In this document: positions 1-8,844 of the stretch, in pieces | Numbering within the stretch: the first letter of the stretch is position 1 | Layout of the letters: the number at the start of each line of letters is the position of its first letter | DNA from: Batkoa obscura | Lineage: Eukaryota > Entomophthoromycota > Entomophthoromycetes > Entomophthorales > Batkoaceae | DNA length: 64,000 bases | Assembly (NCBI GenBank): GCA_030770535.1 | Contig: JASVEC010000014.1 | Location: 744,001-808,000 of the forward strand | Direction of reading: 5' to 3' | Translations under genes and position numbers: made by a program | The notes under the pieces: generated by a model | Told to the model about the DNA's origin: nothing | The model's database searches: none | The model's input: the letters and a program-made list of their open reading frames with translations, nothing else

Positions 1-1830
1 ATGAATTTGGATTCAATCAAAAGTGTATTAAATTATAGTGTTTGTTCAATAAAACAAAATAAAGTTTCTGGGTGGTCAGGTTCAAACGACAATTTAGAAT
101 TTATTAATAATAACTTAAAGAAATCCCCTGGTAGTTTATAATAGTTATCATTATAATGGACGATAAATTTAATATTATGTTTTAGAAACTATGATATTAG
201 TACATGGCCCAAATGGATCTGAAAAAGAAGTACTTGTTAATATTTCAGTAGAAAATAGAAAGTAATCTGATTTTAATAATATTAAATAAATATACTAATT
301 AATTTACATCCATATAAAGAAACGTACTAAAAATAAGATGTACAAATTTTATGAAACCACATCATACCAACGATTTAACTTCACTTGCTAAAGAATTCGG
401 TTATTTTCCAATCTTCGATTTTTTAAATAAAATGATGGAATTAATAGACAACATGATGTCTGCTACTATTGGAAAACCTGCAAGTAATTTAATAATACTA
501 GCTAAACCTAGTGAAATTCTAATAATTATTTCCTTTTCATAGATTTTGGCTCCTCAAAAGAAAAGCAAAGAGAAAATATATTATCATGTGCAATGCAAGC
601 CTTATCTGATTTATCAACTTCAGAAAATCAAATTGCATTGAGGAACGAAAAGGATAGTAAATCAGTGCCAGTGATTATATTTTATGATTTCCTTAATAAA
701 GATACATCTGATGATCCATTTTGGTTACAATTGGCGAATTGGTCCAATGAATTAGTTACTAATCATATTGCTGATGTTGTTTTTATTTCAGATAATCCAT
801 CCGCTCAACGCATTTTATCTAACTGTAAGTTAAATCTGTTATATCTACTTAGACACTAATGGTCCATCAATACTTAATATTTCTTAGGGGTTTCTTTAAG
901 CAGCTTCAAATACTTAGGATTATCAGACGCTAGTTTAGACGATGCCATGGAAATTGTACAACATCGATTGAATACACATTTACCATATGACCTAAGAAAG
1001 TCCATAGAACCACTTGGTGGTAGAATGTCTGACTTGAATACATTTATACAAAAAGTATCTGCAGGGCAAACACCTGAAGAAGCAGTTAATGATATTATTA
1101 TTAGTTCAACGACTGAAATTAGTAAATTGTTATTTGGTTCTTTAAAAGGCACGAGACCTAGTTTAGTATCCCCACTTGTTTCTTGGACCGTTATTAAAGA
1201 ATTAAGTTGTAATAGGAACTGGGTAATGAGTGTTGTTTAATTACTAAGAGTGTTTTTAATGGGCATTTTTAGGTTGGTTATGATCAAATTAAAGCAAGTA
1301 GTTATTTCAATGGTACAGACGAGGACTTGCATGCTTTAGAAAAAGCAGAGATTATTACCATTGAGCATAAAGATGGTAAATTATTATTGATACTTTGTCA
1401 TGTTTTATTTATTTTATTAATTATAACGATATTAGATCAACCAAGTATAATCTTACCAGGCAAACCAATTTATTTAAAAGCATTTGAAAAAATATGTAAA
1501 GATCAACATTTAGAAGCTAGTATCTTATCTCAGTTACATAAGAAACAAATTGAAAAAAAGAACAATCAGCTATTAGCAATTGAAGAAGAAATCGTTAGAT
1601 TAAGCGGAGTTAAAATTGAAACTAGATATAGTTGGGGTTCTTATTTAATACCTACTAATTGGTTTAGGAGTAGTGGAAGTAGATGTCCAAATCAAGTTAG
1701 AGATAGGATGGAATATCTATTGAATAAATTGAAAACAATTCAAAAAGAGCTGAAAAATTCGGAAAAAATTCTGAAAGAAGCAACTAATGTTTTAAAACAA
1801 AAGCCTGAGATCATAAATAATTTGATATAA
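1..1830 (+). CDS. YME2: Mitochondrial escape protein 2 / RNA12-like protein (Yme2), 5' truncated by the window edge
   Basis: Yme2 is a mitochondrial inner-membrane protein implicated in mtDNA maintenance; its RNA12 domain is a divergent P-loop domain. Exons are 1-130, 186-261, 338-483, 543-824, 888-1222, 1273-1375 and 1436-1830, which join in one frame to 488 residues plus stop. Visible family marks are ETMILVHGPNGSEKE (P-loop region), EFGYFPIFDFLN, EPLGGRMSDLNTF with GQTPEEAVNDII, RPSLVSPLVSW and QPSIILPGKPIY, in the family's order. The intron at 1376-1435 has no stop in frame and could be misread as exon. The usual N-terminal RRM and membrane segment are not present, so the gene very likely begins upstream; the ATG at base 1 is probably internal. 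The P-loop reads GPNGSEKE, with Glu where the Gly before Lys is expected, so nucleotide binding may be weakened. The C-terminus is a coiled coil. Identity is confident from motif order. Confidence 0.88.
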
Positions 1831-2300
1831 ACAATATTGAGTATTTATAAAAAGCATTTCATTTATTTTAATTTTTTAATAAAATATAAGTATTTTTTTG
1901 ATTTGTATGATTGTCTATTTAAACGTTTTTGAACACCTAATTCTATTGGTATAGTCACTTTATTTTAAATGAAAAGCTCCTGCCCAAAAGCTGCTTTTAG
2001 TTTTGCAGTAGCTATTCTGTCTATTAAAACAATTTTTAAACAATAGCTTTTTTAAAATAAAATGTTGGATTTTAATGTCATTAAGTACTAACAAATCATA
2101 TATAAAATGTTGCACTTTTCAAAGTGCTTTTTAGGTTTCGTCAAATCAGGTCTTAATTGTCACGTTTCCTGTCTCATTGTTAGATCATTTAGGCGTATAT
2201 TTAAAAAAAAATTAACCTCTCTCGTTGAAGTAACTTTTAATTTTTAAACAAATTACTTTAAAATAGATCATAGTCAACTTTAAATTGATATAAAATTAAA
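1831..2300. other. Intergenic: YME2 3' flank and upstream region of array gene 1
   Basis: No gene is seen. The last ~110 bases resemble the stretch before array gene 2: an ATTAACC motif, then a T/A-rich run, then AGTCAACTT, then AAAATTA just before the ATG. A further match is the AAGTGCTTT-like motif about 180 bases before the start. The promoter therefore appears to have been duplicated with the gene. Confidence 0.5.
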
Positions 2301-3974
2301 ATGTCATCAGGAAACGAAATGAACAATGAGACAGGGGAAACTGATTTTGGTAGAATAGCTGTTAAGAGCAATAATAGTACAGAAGATATCAGCATTAACC
2401 AACCCAACGACAGTAATGTAACAACTAACATTGGTTTTAACCAAAATAATAGTAACGGCGGCGGTAGCCCAAAAAGTATCTGTTCCAGCCAGCCTAACAT
2501 CAGCAATGGAACAAGAAACATTAGGATTGATCAACTTACAGATAGCAGTAATATTGGTAACGGAGGAGATATCGACTTTAATAATTCCAATAACCGTAAT
2601 GGTAGTATAGAAGATGGTGATCCAAATCAACTTAAAAACGATAACAATAATAACAATAATAATAACACTAAAGAAGAAGAAGCATTAGAACGCTTTAATC
2701 AAGAGCCCAGTGTGCGATTTTTAAAGATAATTGAAGAACAAAGAGCCGATTTCGAAAAGAGTATAAAAGAAGATATACTGAAAATTGAACAGTTGAAACT
2801 GGGAATAATTGAAAAACAAAAGAAGATCGATACGTTAAATGCCATTATAAAAGAAGGTAAACAAAAGAAGAGTTCAGCAGGAAAAAGCAAAATGTTACCA
2901 AGTTTTTCAAACCAAACAGTATCAAAGAGACCAACCATCGAAAGAAAGATATTGATCATGGAAGATTATAAAAAGAGAACTTCGACGGTTAAGGAACTTT
3001 GTGAGAGATATAAGATAACAAGAACTACCTTTTACAGGATCAAGAAGAATTATATGGAGTTTAAAGGGGGTTTAAATGAGGATAAAGTCGATTTAAGAGG
3101 GCGAAATAGTAAATTAAATAAGGACTGTATAGGCGCATTATATTATGAAATTACAACTCAGCCGAAAGGAACAACAACAGTTAGAGATTTAACTAAACTA
3201 ATTAACCAAAGGTTTGATTTGAATGTATCACCAAGTACCATTCATCGAGCATTACAAAAGGCAGAAAATGGATGGAAAACAGAGGCCAGAATACCAGATA
3301 GTTGGAATGAACCTAAAATCTTAGAATTAAGAAAGAAGTTTGTTCAATGTTTACCTAGTTATGGAAGGGGTAAGACAGAGTTTTATTTAGGAGAGTGTAC
3401 ATTTAACTTAGAGGAAAACGTAGGTTATAGTTGGGCTTTGAAAGGAAGGAATGAAACTTTAGCTAATAGAAAAAGGCAAAAACCGTTACATTTAATTATA
3501 GCAATAAATAAGATAGGTGATGTGATTAAAATGTATCTGAATAAGAATAAAAACGGCTTAGAAGAAATAGCAGATGATACAAAAATGAAACAATTTTTTA
3601 ACGAAAATATAACAGACTTAAAAAATTCAGCTATTTATTTAGATAACTTATCGTTTCATGCATATGCTTTAAACAATTCAGAATTGGGAAACACTTTAGG
3701 TACAAATAACATTAGTTTCATACATTATCCACCTTGCTCACCTTTTATGCACCCAGTCGAATACTTTATTAATGAAATATATAAGTATATTAAAGATCAA
3801 GCATTTAAAACTAGAGAACAATTGATTTATTTAATTGAAAATGGAATTGTTCGAAATACTGAACAAGAAAAAATTCAACTGTTTATTAATAGGGCTAATT
3901 CTTTTAATCAATTATGTTTGAATGGTGAGCCTATTAATGGATTTATGTTACCAGATGCTAAAACCAAAATTTAA
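2301..3974 (+). CDS. Transposase-derived DDE protein, tandem array gene 1
   Basis: A single open frame of 557 aa. Residues 1-125 are Asn/Ser/Gly-rich with loosely repeated units. A charged coiled coil follows (about 135-190). A first helix-turn-helix (about 208-252, VKELCERYKITRTTFYR) and a second Tc1-like one (about 269-323, STIHRALQKAENGWKTE) lead into an IS630/Tc1 DDE_3-type domain. Expected catalytic positions read Gly364 (YLGECTFNL, where the family has an acidic D-E pair), Asp448 (IYLDNLSFH) and Glu487 (HPVEYF). The fold signature YPPCSPFMHPVE matches the usual PPYSPxLNPIE block. Loss of the first Asp in an otherwise intact gene suggests DNA binding without cleavage (inference). No terminal inverted repeats or target duplication are visible around it. 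It heads a same-strand array of four; its 3' half is identical in blocks to genes 2 and 4. A domesticated host factor and a recently amplified dead element are both possible. Confidence 0.8.
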   Translation: MSSGNEMNNETGETDFGRIAVKSNNSTEDISINQPNDSNVTTNIGFNQNNSNGGGSPKSICSSQPNISNGTRNIRIDQLTDSSNIGNGGDIDFNNSNNRNGSIEDGDPNQLKNDNNNNNNNNTKEEEALERFNQEPSVRFLKIIEEQRADFEKSIKEDILKIEQLKLGIIEKQKKIDTLNAIIKEGKQKKSSAGKSKMLPSFSNQTVSKRPTIERKILIMEDYKKRTSTVKELCERYKITRTTFYRIKKNYMEFKGGLNEDKVDLRGRNSKLNKDCIGALYYEITTQPKGTTTVRDLTKLINQRFDLNVSPSTIHRALQKAENGWKTEARIPDSWNEPKILELRKKFVQCLPSYGRGKTEFYLGECTFNLEENVGYSWALKGRNETLANRKRQKPLHLIIAINKIGDVIKMYLNKNKNGLEEIADDTKMKQFFNENITDLKNSAIYLDNLSFHAYALNNSELGNTLGTNNISFIHYPPCSPFMHPVEYFINEIYKYIKDQAFKTREQLIYLIENGIVRNTEQEKIQLFINRANSFNQLCLNGEPINGFMLPDAKTKI

Positions 3975-4400
3975 TACTCTACGTTTTGTTATTATAGTAA
4001 ATTTATTTAATTTCTAATTTTTCAATTTTTTATTTCTGCTGTTATTAATAAAGGACTTTAAAGTAAGTTACTTTTTATTTATGATAGTCACACTAATCAA
4101 AGTCAAAAAGGATTTTGAGTAGGAATTGCTTTAGGACAAGAGTGACCAATTTCTAAAACAAACCTAGAATAATATTGAATTTAAAACTTACTTAAATCTA
4201 AATAAAAGTATATATTTTGAAGTGCTTTGTAATTTTCAATAAATTAAAGAGAAACTAATACACTTCTCAAAATTATTATCAATTCATTTAGTGAGTTTTT
4301 ATAAAACCATTAACCTTTTCCACGAAAATATTTTTTAATTTAAAAACAATTTCAATTTTTGAATCATTCAAAGTCAACTTCCTATTAACTTAAAATTAGC
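3975..4400. other. Array spacer 1-2
   Basis: No gene is seen. The stretch after the stop resembles the 3' flanks of genes 2 and 3 (a T-rich run, then TTATTTCT, then a GACTT-containing segment). The last ~110 bases resemble the promoter blocks before the other array genes. The whole unit, not just the coding part, has been duplicated. Confidence 0.5.
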
Positions 4401-6002
4401 ATGTTATCAGAAAACGAATTAAATAATGTGATTGGTGAATTTTATTTTAATCACTATAATAATAGTGGCACAGAAGACATTACCTATAATCAACTCAAAG
4501 ACAATAGAGCAAGTGGCATTGGTTTTAATCAACTTGCCAATAATGGTAACAATGGTGATGCAGATGGCTTTGATGAACTTGTGAATAATAATGACAATAG
4601 TGATATAAAAGCTATTGATTTCAATCAATCATACAGCAATCATGGTAACTTATTTGATGAAGCTTCACAAAGCCTTAGTCAAGAGTTTAATAAGAGTTTC
4701 TTAAAAATAATTGAAGGGGAAAAGGTGGATTTAGAAAATAGTATCAAAGGAGATTTGAAAAGAATCGAACAAATTAGAATGGAGGTCATCAATAAACAAA
4801 ATAAGATAAATGAATTAAAGGGACTTATTGATAGAGTTAAGCAAAACAAGATTGACAAACCAAATGGTAAAGTTAGAGTAGTTAGACAAAATAAGAGTGC
4901 AGCTCAAAACGGTAAAGTATTACCAAGTTTTTCAAATCAAACAGTATCCAAGAGGCCGACAATTGAAAGAAAAATATTATTAATGGAAGACTACATGAAA
5001 AGAACATCAACAATCAAAGAGCTTTGTGAAAGATATAAGATATCTAAACAAACATTTTATAGAATTAAGGAGGATTATGAAAGCTTTAAAGGAGGTTTAA
5101 ATGTCGAAAAAGTGGAAGTAAGGGGTCGAAATAGTAAACTAAATAAAGATCAAAGAGGAGCATTATATTATGAAATTACAACCCAACCAAAAAGAACAAC
5201 AACAGTCCGGGGATTGACTAAGCTAATTAACCAAAGGTTTGATTTGAATGTATCATTAAATACTTATCATAAAGCATTACAAAAGGCAGAAAATGGATGG
5301 AAAACAGAGGCCAGAATACCAGATAGTTGGAATGAACCTAAAATCTTAGAATTAAGAAAGAAGTTTGTTCAATGTTTACCTAGTTATGGAAGGGGTAAGA
5401 CAGAGTTTTATTTAGGAGAGTGTACATTTAACTTAGAGGAAAACGTAGGTTATAGTTGGGCTTTGAAAGGAAGGAATGAAACTTTAGCTAATAGAAAAAG
5501 GCAAAAACCGTTACATTTAATTATAGCAATAAATAAGATAGGTGATGTGATTAAAATGTATCTGAATAAGAATAAAAACGGCTTAGAAGAAATAGCAGAT
5601 GATACAAAAATGAAACAATTTTTTAACGAAAATATAACAGACTTAAAAAATTCAGCTATTTATTTAGATAACTTATCGTTTCATATGTATGCTCAAAATA
5701 ACGAAGAGTTTAGTAATATGCTAGAGATGAATAACGTTAGTTTCATACATTATCCACCTTGTTCAATTTTTATGAATCCAATCGAATATTTTTTTAATGA
5801 AATATATAAGTATATTAAAGATCAAGCATTTAAAACTAGAGAACAATTGATTTATTTAATTGAAAATGGAATTGTTCGAAATACTGAACAAGAAAAAATT
5901 CAACTGTTTATTAATAGAGCAAATTTGTTTAATCAATCATGTTTAAATAATGAGTCTATTAATGGATTTATATTACCAGATAATCAACTGAAGTCTATTT
6001 AA
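4401..6002 (+). CDS. Transposase-derived DDE protein, tandem array gene 2
   Basis: A single open frame of 533 aa with the same architecture as gene 1: an Asn-rich N-terminus with repeated xIxFNQL-like units (ITYNQL, IGFNQL, IDFNQS), a coiled coil, two helix-turn-helix segments and a DDE_3-type domain. The catalytic positions read Gly339, Asp423 and Glu462, so the first Asp is again replaced by Gly. Bases 5274-5684 are identical to 3249-3659 of gene 1 (411 bp), and 5583-6044 are identical to 7919-8380 of gene 3 (462 bp, running past the stop into the 3' flank). The N-terminal third is much more diverged from both. This mosaic is best explained by gene conversion or unequal crossing-over within the array. 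Confidence 0.8.
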   Translation: MLSENELNNVIGEFYFNHYNNSGTEDITYNQLKDNRASGIGFNQLANNGNNGDADGFDELVNNNDNSDIKAIDFNQSYSNHGNLFDEASQSLSQEFNKSFLKIIEGEKVDLENSIKGDLKRIEQIRMEVINKQNKINELKGLIDRVKQNKIDKPNGKVRVVRQNKSAAQNGKVLPSFSNQTVSKRPTIERKILLMEDYMKRTSTIKELCERYKISKQTFYRIKEDYESFKGGLNVEKVEVRGRNSKLNKDQRGALYYEITTQPKRTTTVRGLTKLINQRFDLNVSLNTYHKALQKAENGWKTEARIPDSWNEPKILELRKKFVQCLPSYGRGKTEFYLGECTFNLEENVGYSWALKGRNETLANRKRQKPLHLIIAINKIGDVIKMYLNKNKNGLEEIADDTKMKQFFNENITDLKNSAIYLDNLSFHMYAQNNEEFSNMLEMNNVSFIHYPPCSIFMNPIEYFFNEIYKYIKDQAFKTREQLIYLIENGIVRNTEQEKIQLFINRANLFNQSCLNNESINGFILPDNQLKSI

Positions 6003-6706
6003 TATTTTATTACAACAATAAAGCCTTATATTTTTGATTTTTTTATTTCTATTATTATTTTAGTAAACAGACTTTGAAGGAAATTATCCTCTATTAACAT
6101 TAGCTTCTTTCAAATGGACTATTTTTGTCCATTAAATAAATCAATCTACTGTGCATGTTCATTCTAGGTATTTTTTGGTCAAAGGCATAAGTTTACTACA
6201 GCTATACATACATATGACAATTTGATTTATAATGTAAGATTCATTTGATGTTGTAACTAGCAGCTTATTGTTTCTGGATCAAAAGAATTTCCAATGCAGA
6301 GAACCTAATGATACAATGTTGATTATGATTATACCTTCTTTTAAGGAAATGGGTTTAATTAATCATCAAATAGCGTTGGAATTGATGATTTTGGTTTAGA
6401 AGTTTATGGCAGATACTGCTCATGTTTCAGAGCAGTGTTTGGATGTCAGTTTTATTTCAAAGCAGAGTGGCTGCTTTGTTTATGAAATAAATAATATTCG
6501 ATTTAAAACTTACTCATCTTCAAATAAAAGTTGATGTGTTTTAAGTGTGCTTTTTAATTTTAAATTAACTTAGACTTTTGAAAGCTGATGTTATACCATT
6601 GCGCATTTTTATAGAACATTCAGCTTTTTGCATTTAAATGGCTTTTCAATTTCAAATCACTTTCTATTAAAGTTATCACCATCCAGTTTTTGTTGCTAAA
6701 AGATTA
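6003..6706. other. Array spacer 2-3
   Basis: No gene is seen in 704 bases. The first ~42 bases equal the 3' flank of gene 3. The block around 6530-6590 has an AAATAAAAGTTG run and an AAGTGTGCTTTT motif that match the region before gene 2. This spacer is longer than the others by an unexplained insert near 6110-6480. Confidence 0.45.
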
Positions 6707-8338
6707 ATGTCATCAGAAAATGAATTTAACAACAGGATAGAAGAGATTGATTTTGGGAAATTCATAAGTGGTAACGATAATACAAAAGATGCTAACTTTA
6801 TCCAGGCCAGTAGCAGTAATGGACCAAGGAATGTATCAGCCAACATTAATTTCAGTTTAGTTAATAGTAATAATAACGCAACAGACGACATTACTTTTGA
6901 TCAACTAGCCAGTGACAATATCAGTCAAAACAACGAATGTATCGATTATGATGGTCTCACGAATAAAAGTAATAACAGCGATACAGAAGGTATTAATTCC
7001 AAACAATCTTACAGCAACCATGATAGCTCAACTAATGAAGATAAAGTTTTAGAAGGTATTGACCAAGAGTCCAATGAAGGTTTTTTAAAGACGATTAAAA
7101 AGCAAAAAAAAGCACTCAAAAAGAGTATTAAAGAAGATATGGATAAAATTGAACAATTAAAAGTAGGTATACAAGAGAAACAAGAGCAGATTGGATCATT
7201 AAATGAGGTCAAAGAAGAACTTGAAAAGAAGGATATTTTTAAAAAAAAAAGACTCTTGTTGGATTTATCCGGTCAACCAGTGCCCAAAAAACTAACAGCC
7301 GAGAGAAAAACATTGGTTATGGAAGAATATGAAAAAAAAACATTAAGTGTTAAGGAACTTTGTGTTAAATATAAAATTAGTAGAACCACTTTTTATACGC
7401 TTAAAAAGAAATGTGACGATATTAAAAAAGGCATAATTAAAGAAAAAGTGTGTATAAAAGGACGAACTAGTAAAATAAATAAAGATCAAATGGGAATATT
7501 GTATTATGAAATAATATCTCAACCAAAAGCTACATTTACGACTCGAGAATTAACTAATATGATGAATGAAAGTTTTAATTTCAATATATCTGAAAGTACC
7601 ATTCGTAGAGCTTTACAAAGAGCGAAAAATGGATGGAAAACAGAGGCCAAAATACCAAATGGTTGGAATGAACCCAACATATTAGAATTAAGGAAAAAAT
7701 TTGTCCAACATTTGCCCGATTACGGAAGAGGTAAGACAGAGTTTTATTTGGGAGAGTGTACATTTAACTTAGAGGAAAATATAGGTTATAGTTGGGCTTT
7801 AAAAGGAAGGAAAAAGATTCTAGCTAATCGTAAGAGACAAAAACCATTACATTTGATTTTGGCGATTAATAAGGTAGGTGATGTAATTAAAATGTATATT
7901 AACAGATATACGAAAGATTTAGAAGAAATAGCAGATGATACAAAAATGAAACAATTTTTTAACGAAAATATAACAGACTTAAAAAATTCAGCTATTTATT
8001 TAGATAACTTATCGTTTCATATGTATGCTCAAAATAACGAAGAGTTTAGTAATATGCTAGAGATGAATAACGTTAGTTTCATACATTATCCACCTTGTTC
8101 AATTTTTATGAATCCAATCGAATATTTTTTTAATGAAATATATAAGTATATTAAAGATCAAGCATTTAAAACTAGAGAACAATTGATTTATTTAATTGAA
8201 AATGGAATTGTTCGAAATACTGAACAAGAAAAAATTCAACTGTTTATTAATAGAGCAAATTTGTTTAATCAATCATGTTTAAATAATGAGTCTATTAATG
8301 GATTTATATTACCAGATAATCAACTGAAGTCTATTTAA
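6707..8338 (+). CDS. Transposase-derived DDE protein, tandem array gene 3
   Basis: A single open frame of 543 aa: Asn/Ser-rich N-terminus (about 1-115), Lys/Glu-rich coiled coil (about 120-175), helix-turn-helix (VKELCVKYKISRTTFY), second helix-turn-helix (STIRRALQRAKNGWKTE) and a DDE_3-type domain with Gly349, Asp433 and Glu472 at the catalytic positions. Its last ~140 codons and 42 bases beyond the stop are identical to gene 2 (7919-8380 against 5583-6044). Upstream of that block the two genes differ at many sites, which puts a sharp edge at about 7919. A shorter near-identical patch around 7725-7810 also matches genes 1 and 2, across the altered first catalytic site. Confidence 0.8.
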   Translation: MSSENEFNNRIEEIDFGKFISGNDNTKDANFIQASSSNGPRNVSANINFSLVNSNNNATDDITFDQLASDNISQNNECIDYDGLTNKSNNSDTEGINSKQSYSNHDSSTNEDKVLEGIDQESNEGFLKTIKKQKKALKKSIKEDMDKIEQLKVGIQEKQEQIGSLNEVKEELEKKDIFKKKRLLLDLSGQPVPKKLTAERKTLVMEEYEKKTLSVKELCVKYKISRTTFYTLKKKCDDIKKGIIKEKVCIKGRTSKINKDQMGILYYEIISQPKATFTTRELTNMMNESFNFNISESTIRRALQRAKNGWKTEAKIPNGWNEPNILELRKKFVQHLPDYGRGKTEFYLGECTFNLEENIGYSWALKGRKKILANRKRQKPLHLILAINKVGDVIKMYINRYTKDLEEIADDTKMKQFFNENITDLKNSAIYLDNLSFHMYAQNNEEFSNMLEMNNVSFIHYPPCSIFMNPIEYFFNEIYKYIKDQAFKTREQLIYLIENGIVRNTEQEKIQLFINRANLFNQSCLNNESINGFILPDNQLKSI

Positions 8339-8844
8339 TATTTTATTACAACAATAAAGCCTTATATTTTTGATTTTTTTGCTTCTATTATTATTTTAAC
8401 AAAAGTGACTTAAAAGCAAGTTGCTCTTCGTTTACAAGCTACTTTTATCAATAACTATTCTACTTTATTTCAAGATGAAGTAAGACAATCAAGAGAGTGG
8501 TAACTTGAGATTATCCAGTTTGGTCCATGGTATTATGTTTGTCATATTAGCCAAAATCAAAGTAACTTTTAAGCAGAAACTTTACTTTGGGATAAAATGA
8601 CTATTTTAACGAATAAAATCTAAACGATATCCCATTTCAAATATACTCAAGTTTAAATACGAAGTCAAATAATATCAAGTATAATCCAATTTAATATTCA
8701 CCAATCAAATCCAAATTGTCATGCTTTTTAGTTATATAATTGAACCCTTTAATGTAACTTTTTAGTAAAATAGTTAATCCCCTTGAAATAAAATTGAACT
8801 TTTCCAATCGAATCTAGTCTATCATTTAGTAGCTGAAAATTAGC
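8339..8844. other. Array spacer 3-4
   Basis: No gene is seen. The start of this spacer continues the identity shared with gene 2's 3' flank until 8380. The remainder is AT-rich and more diverged, but it ends in the same AAAATTAGCATG context as gene 2. Confidence 0.45.

Noticed and set aside
1376-1435. In-frame hydrophobic segment of the Yme2 protein
   Set aside because: It has GTAAAT and ATTAG ends, a TAACGAT-like branch site, and its removal restores the family block DQPSIILPGKP; it is an intron.
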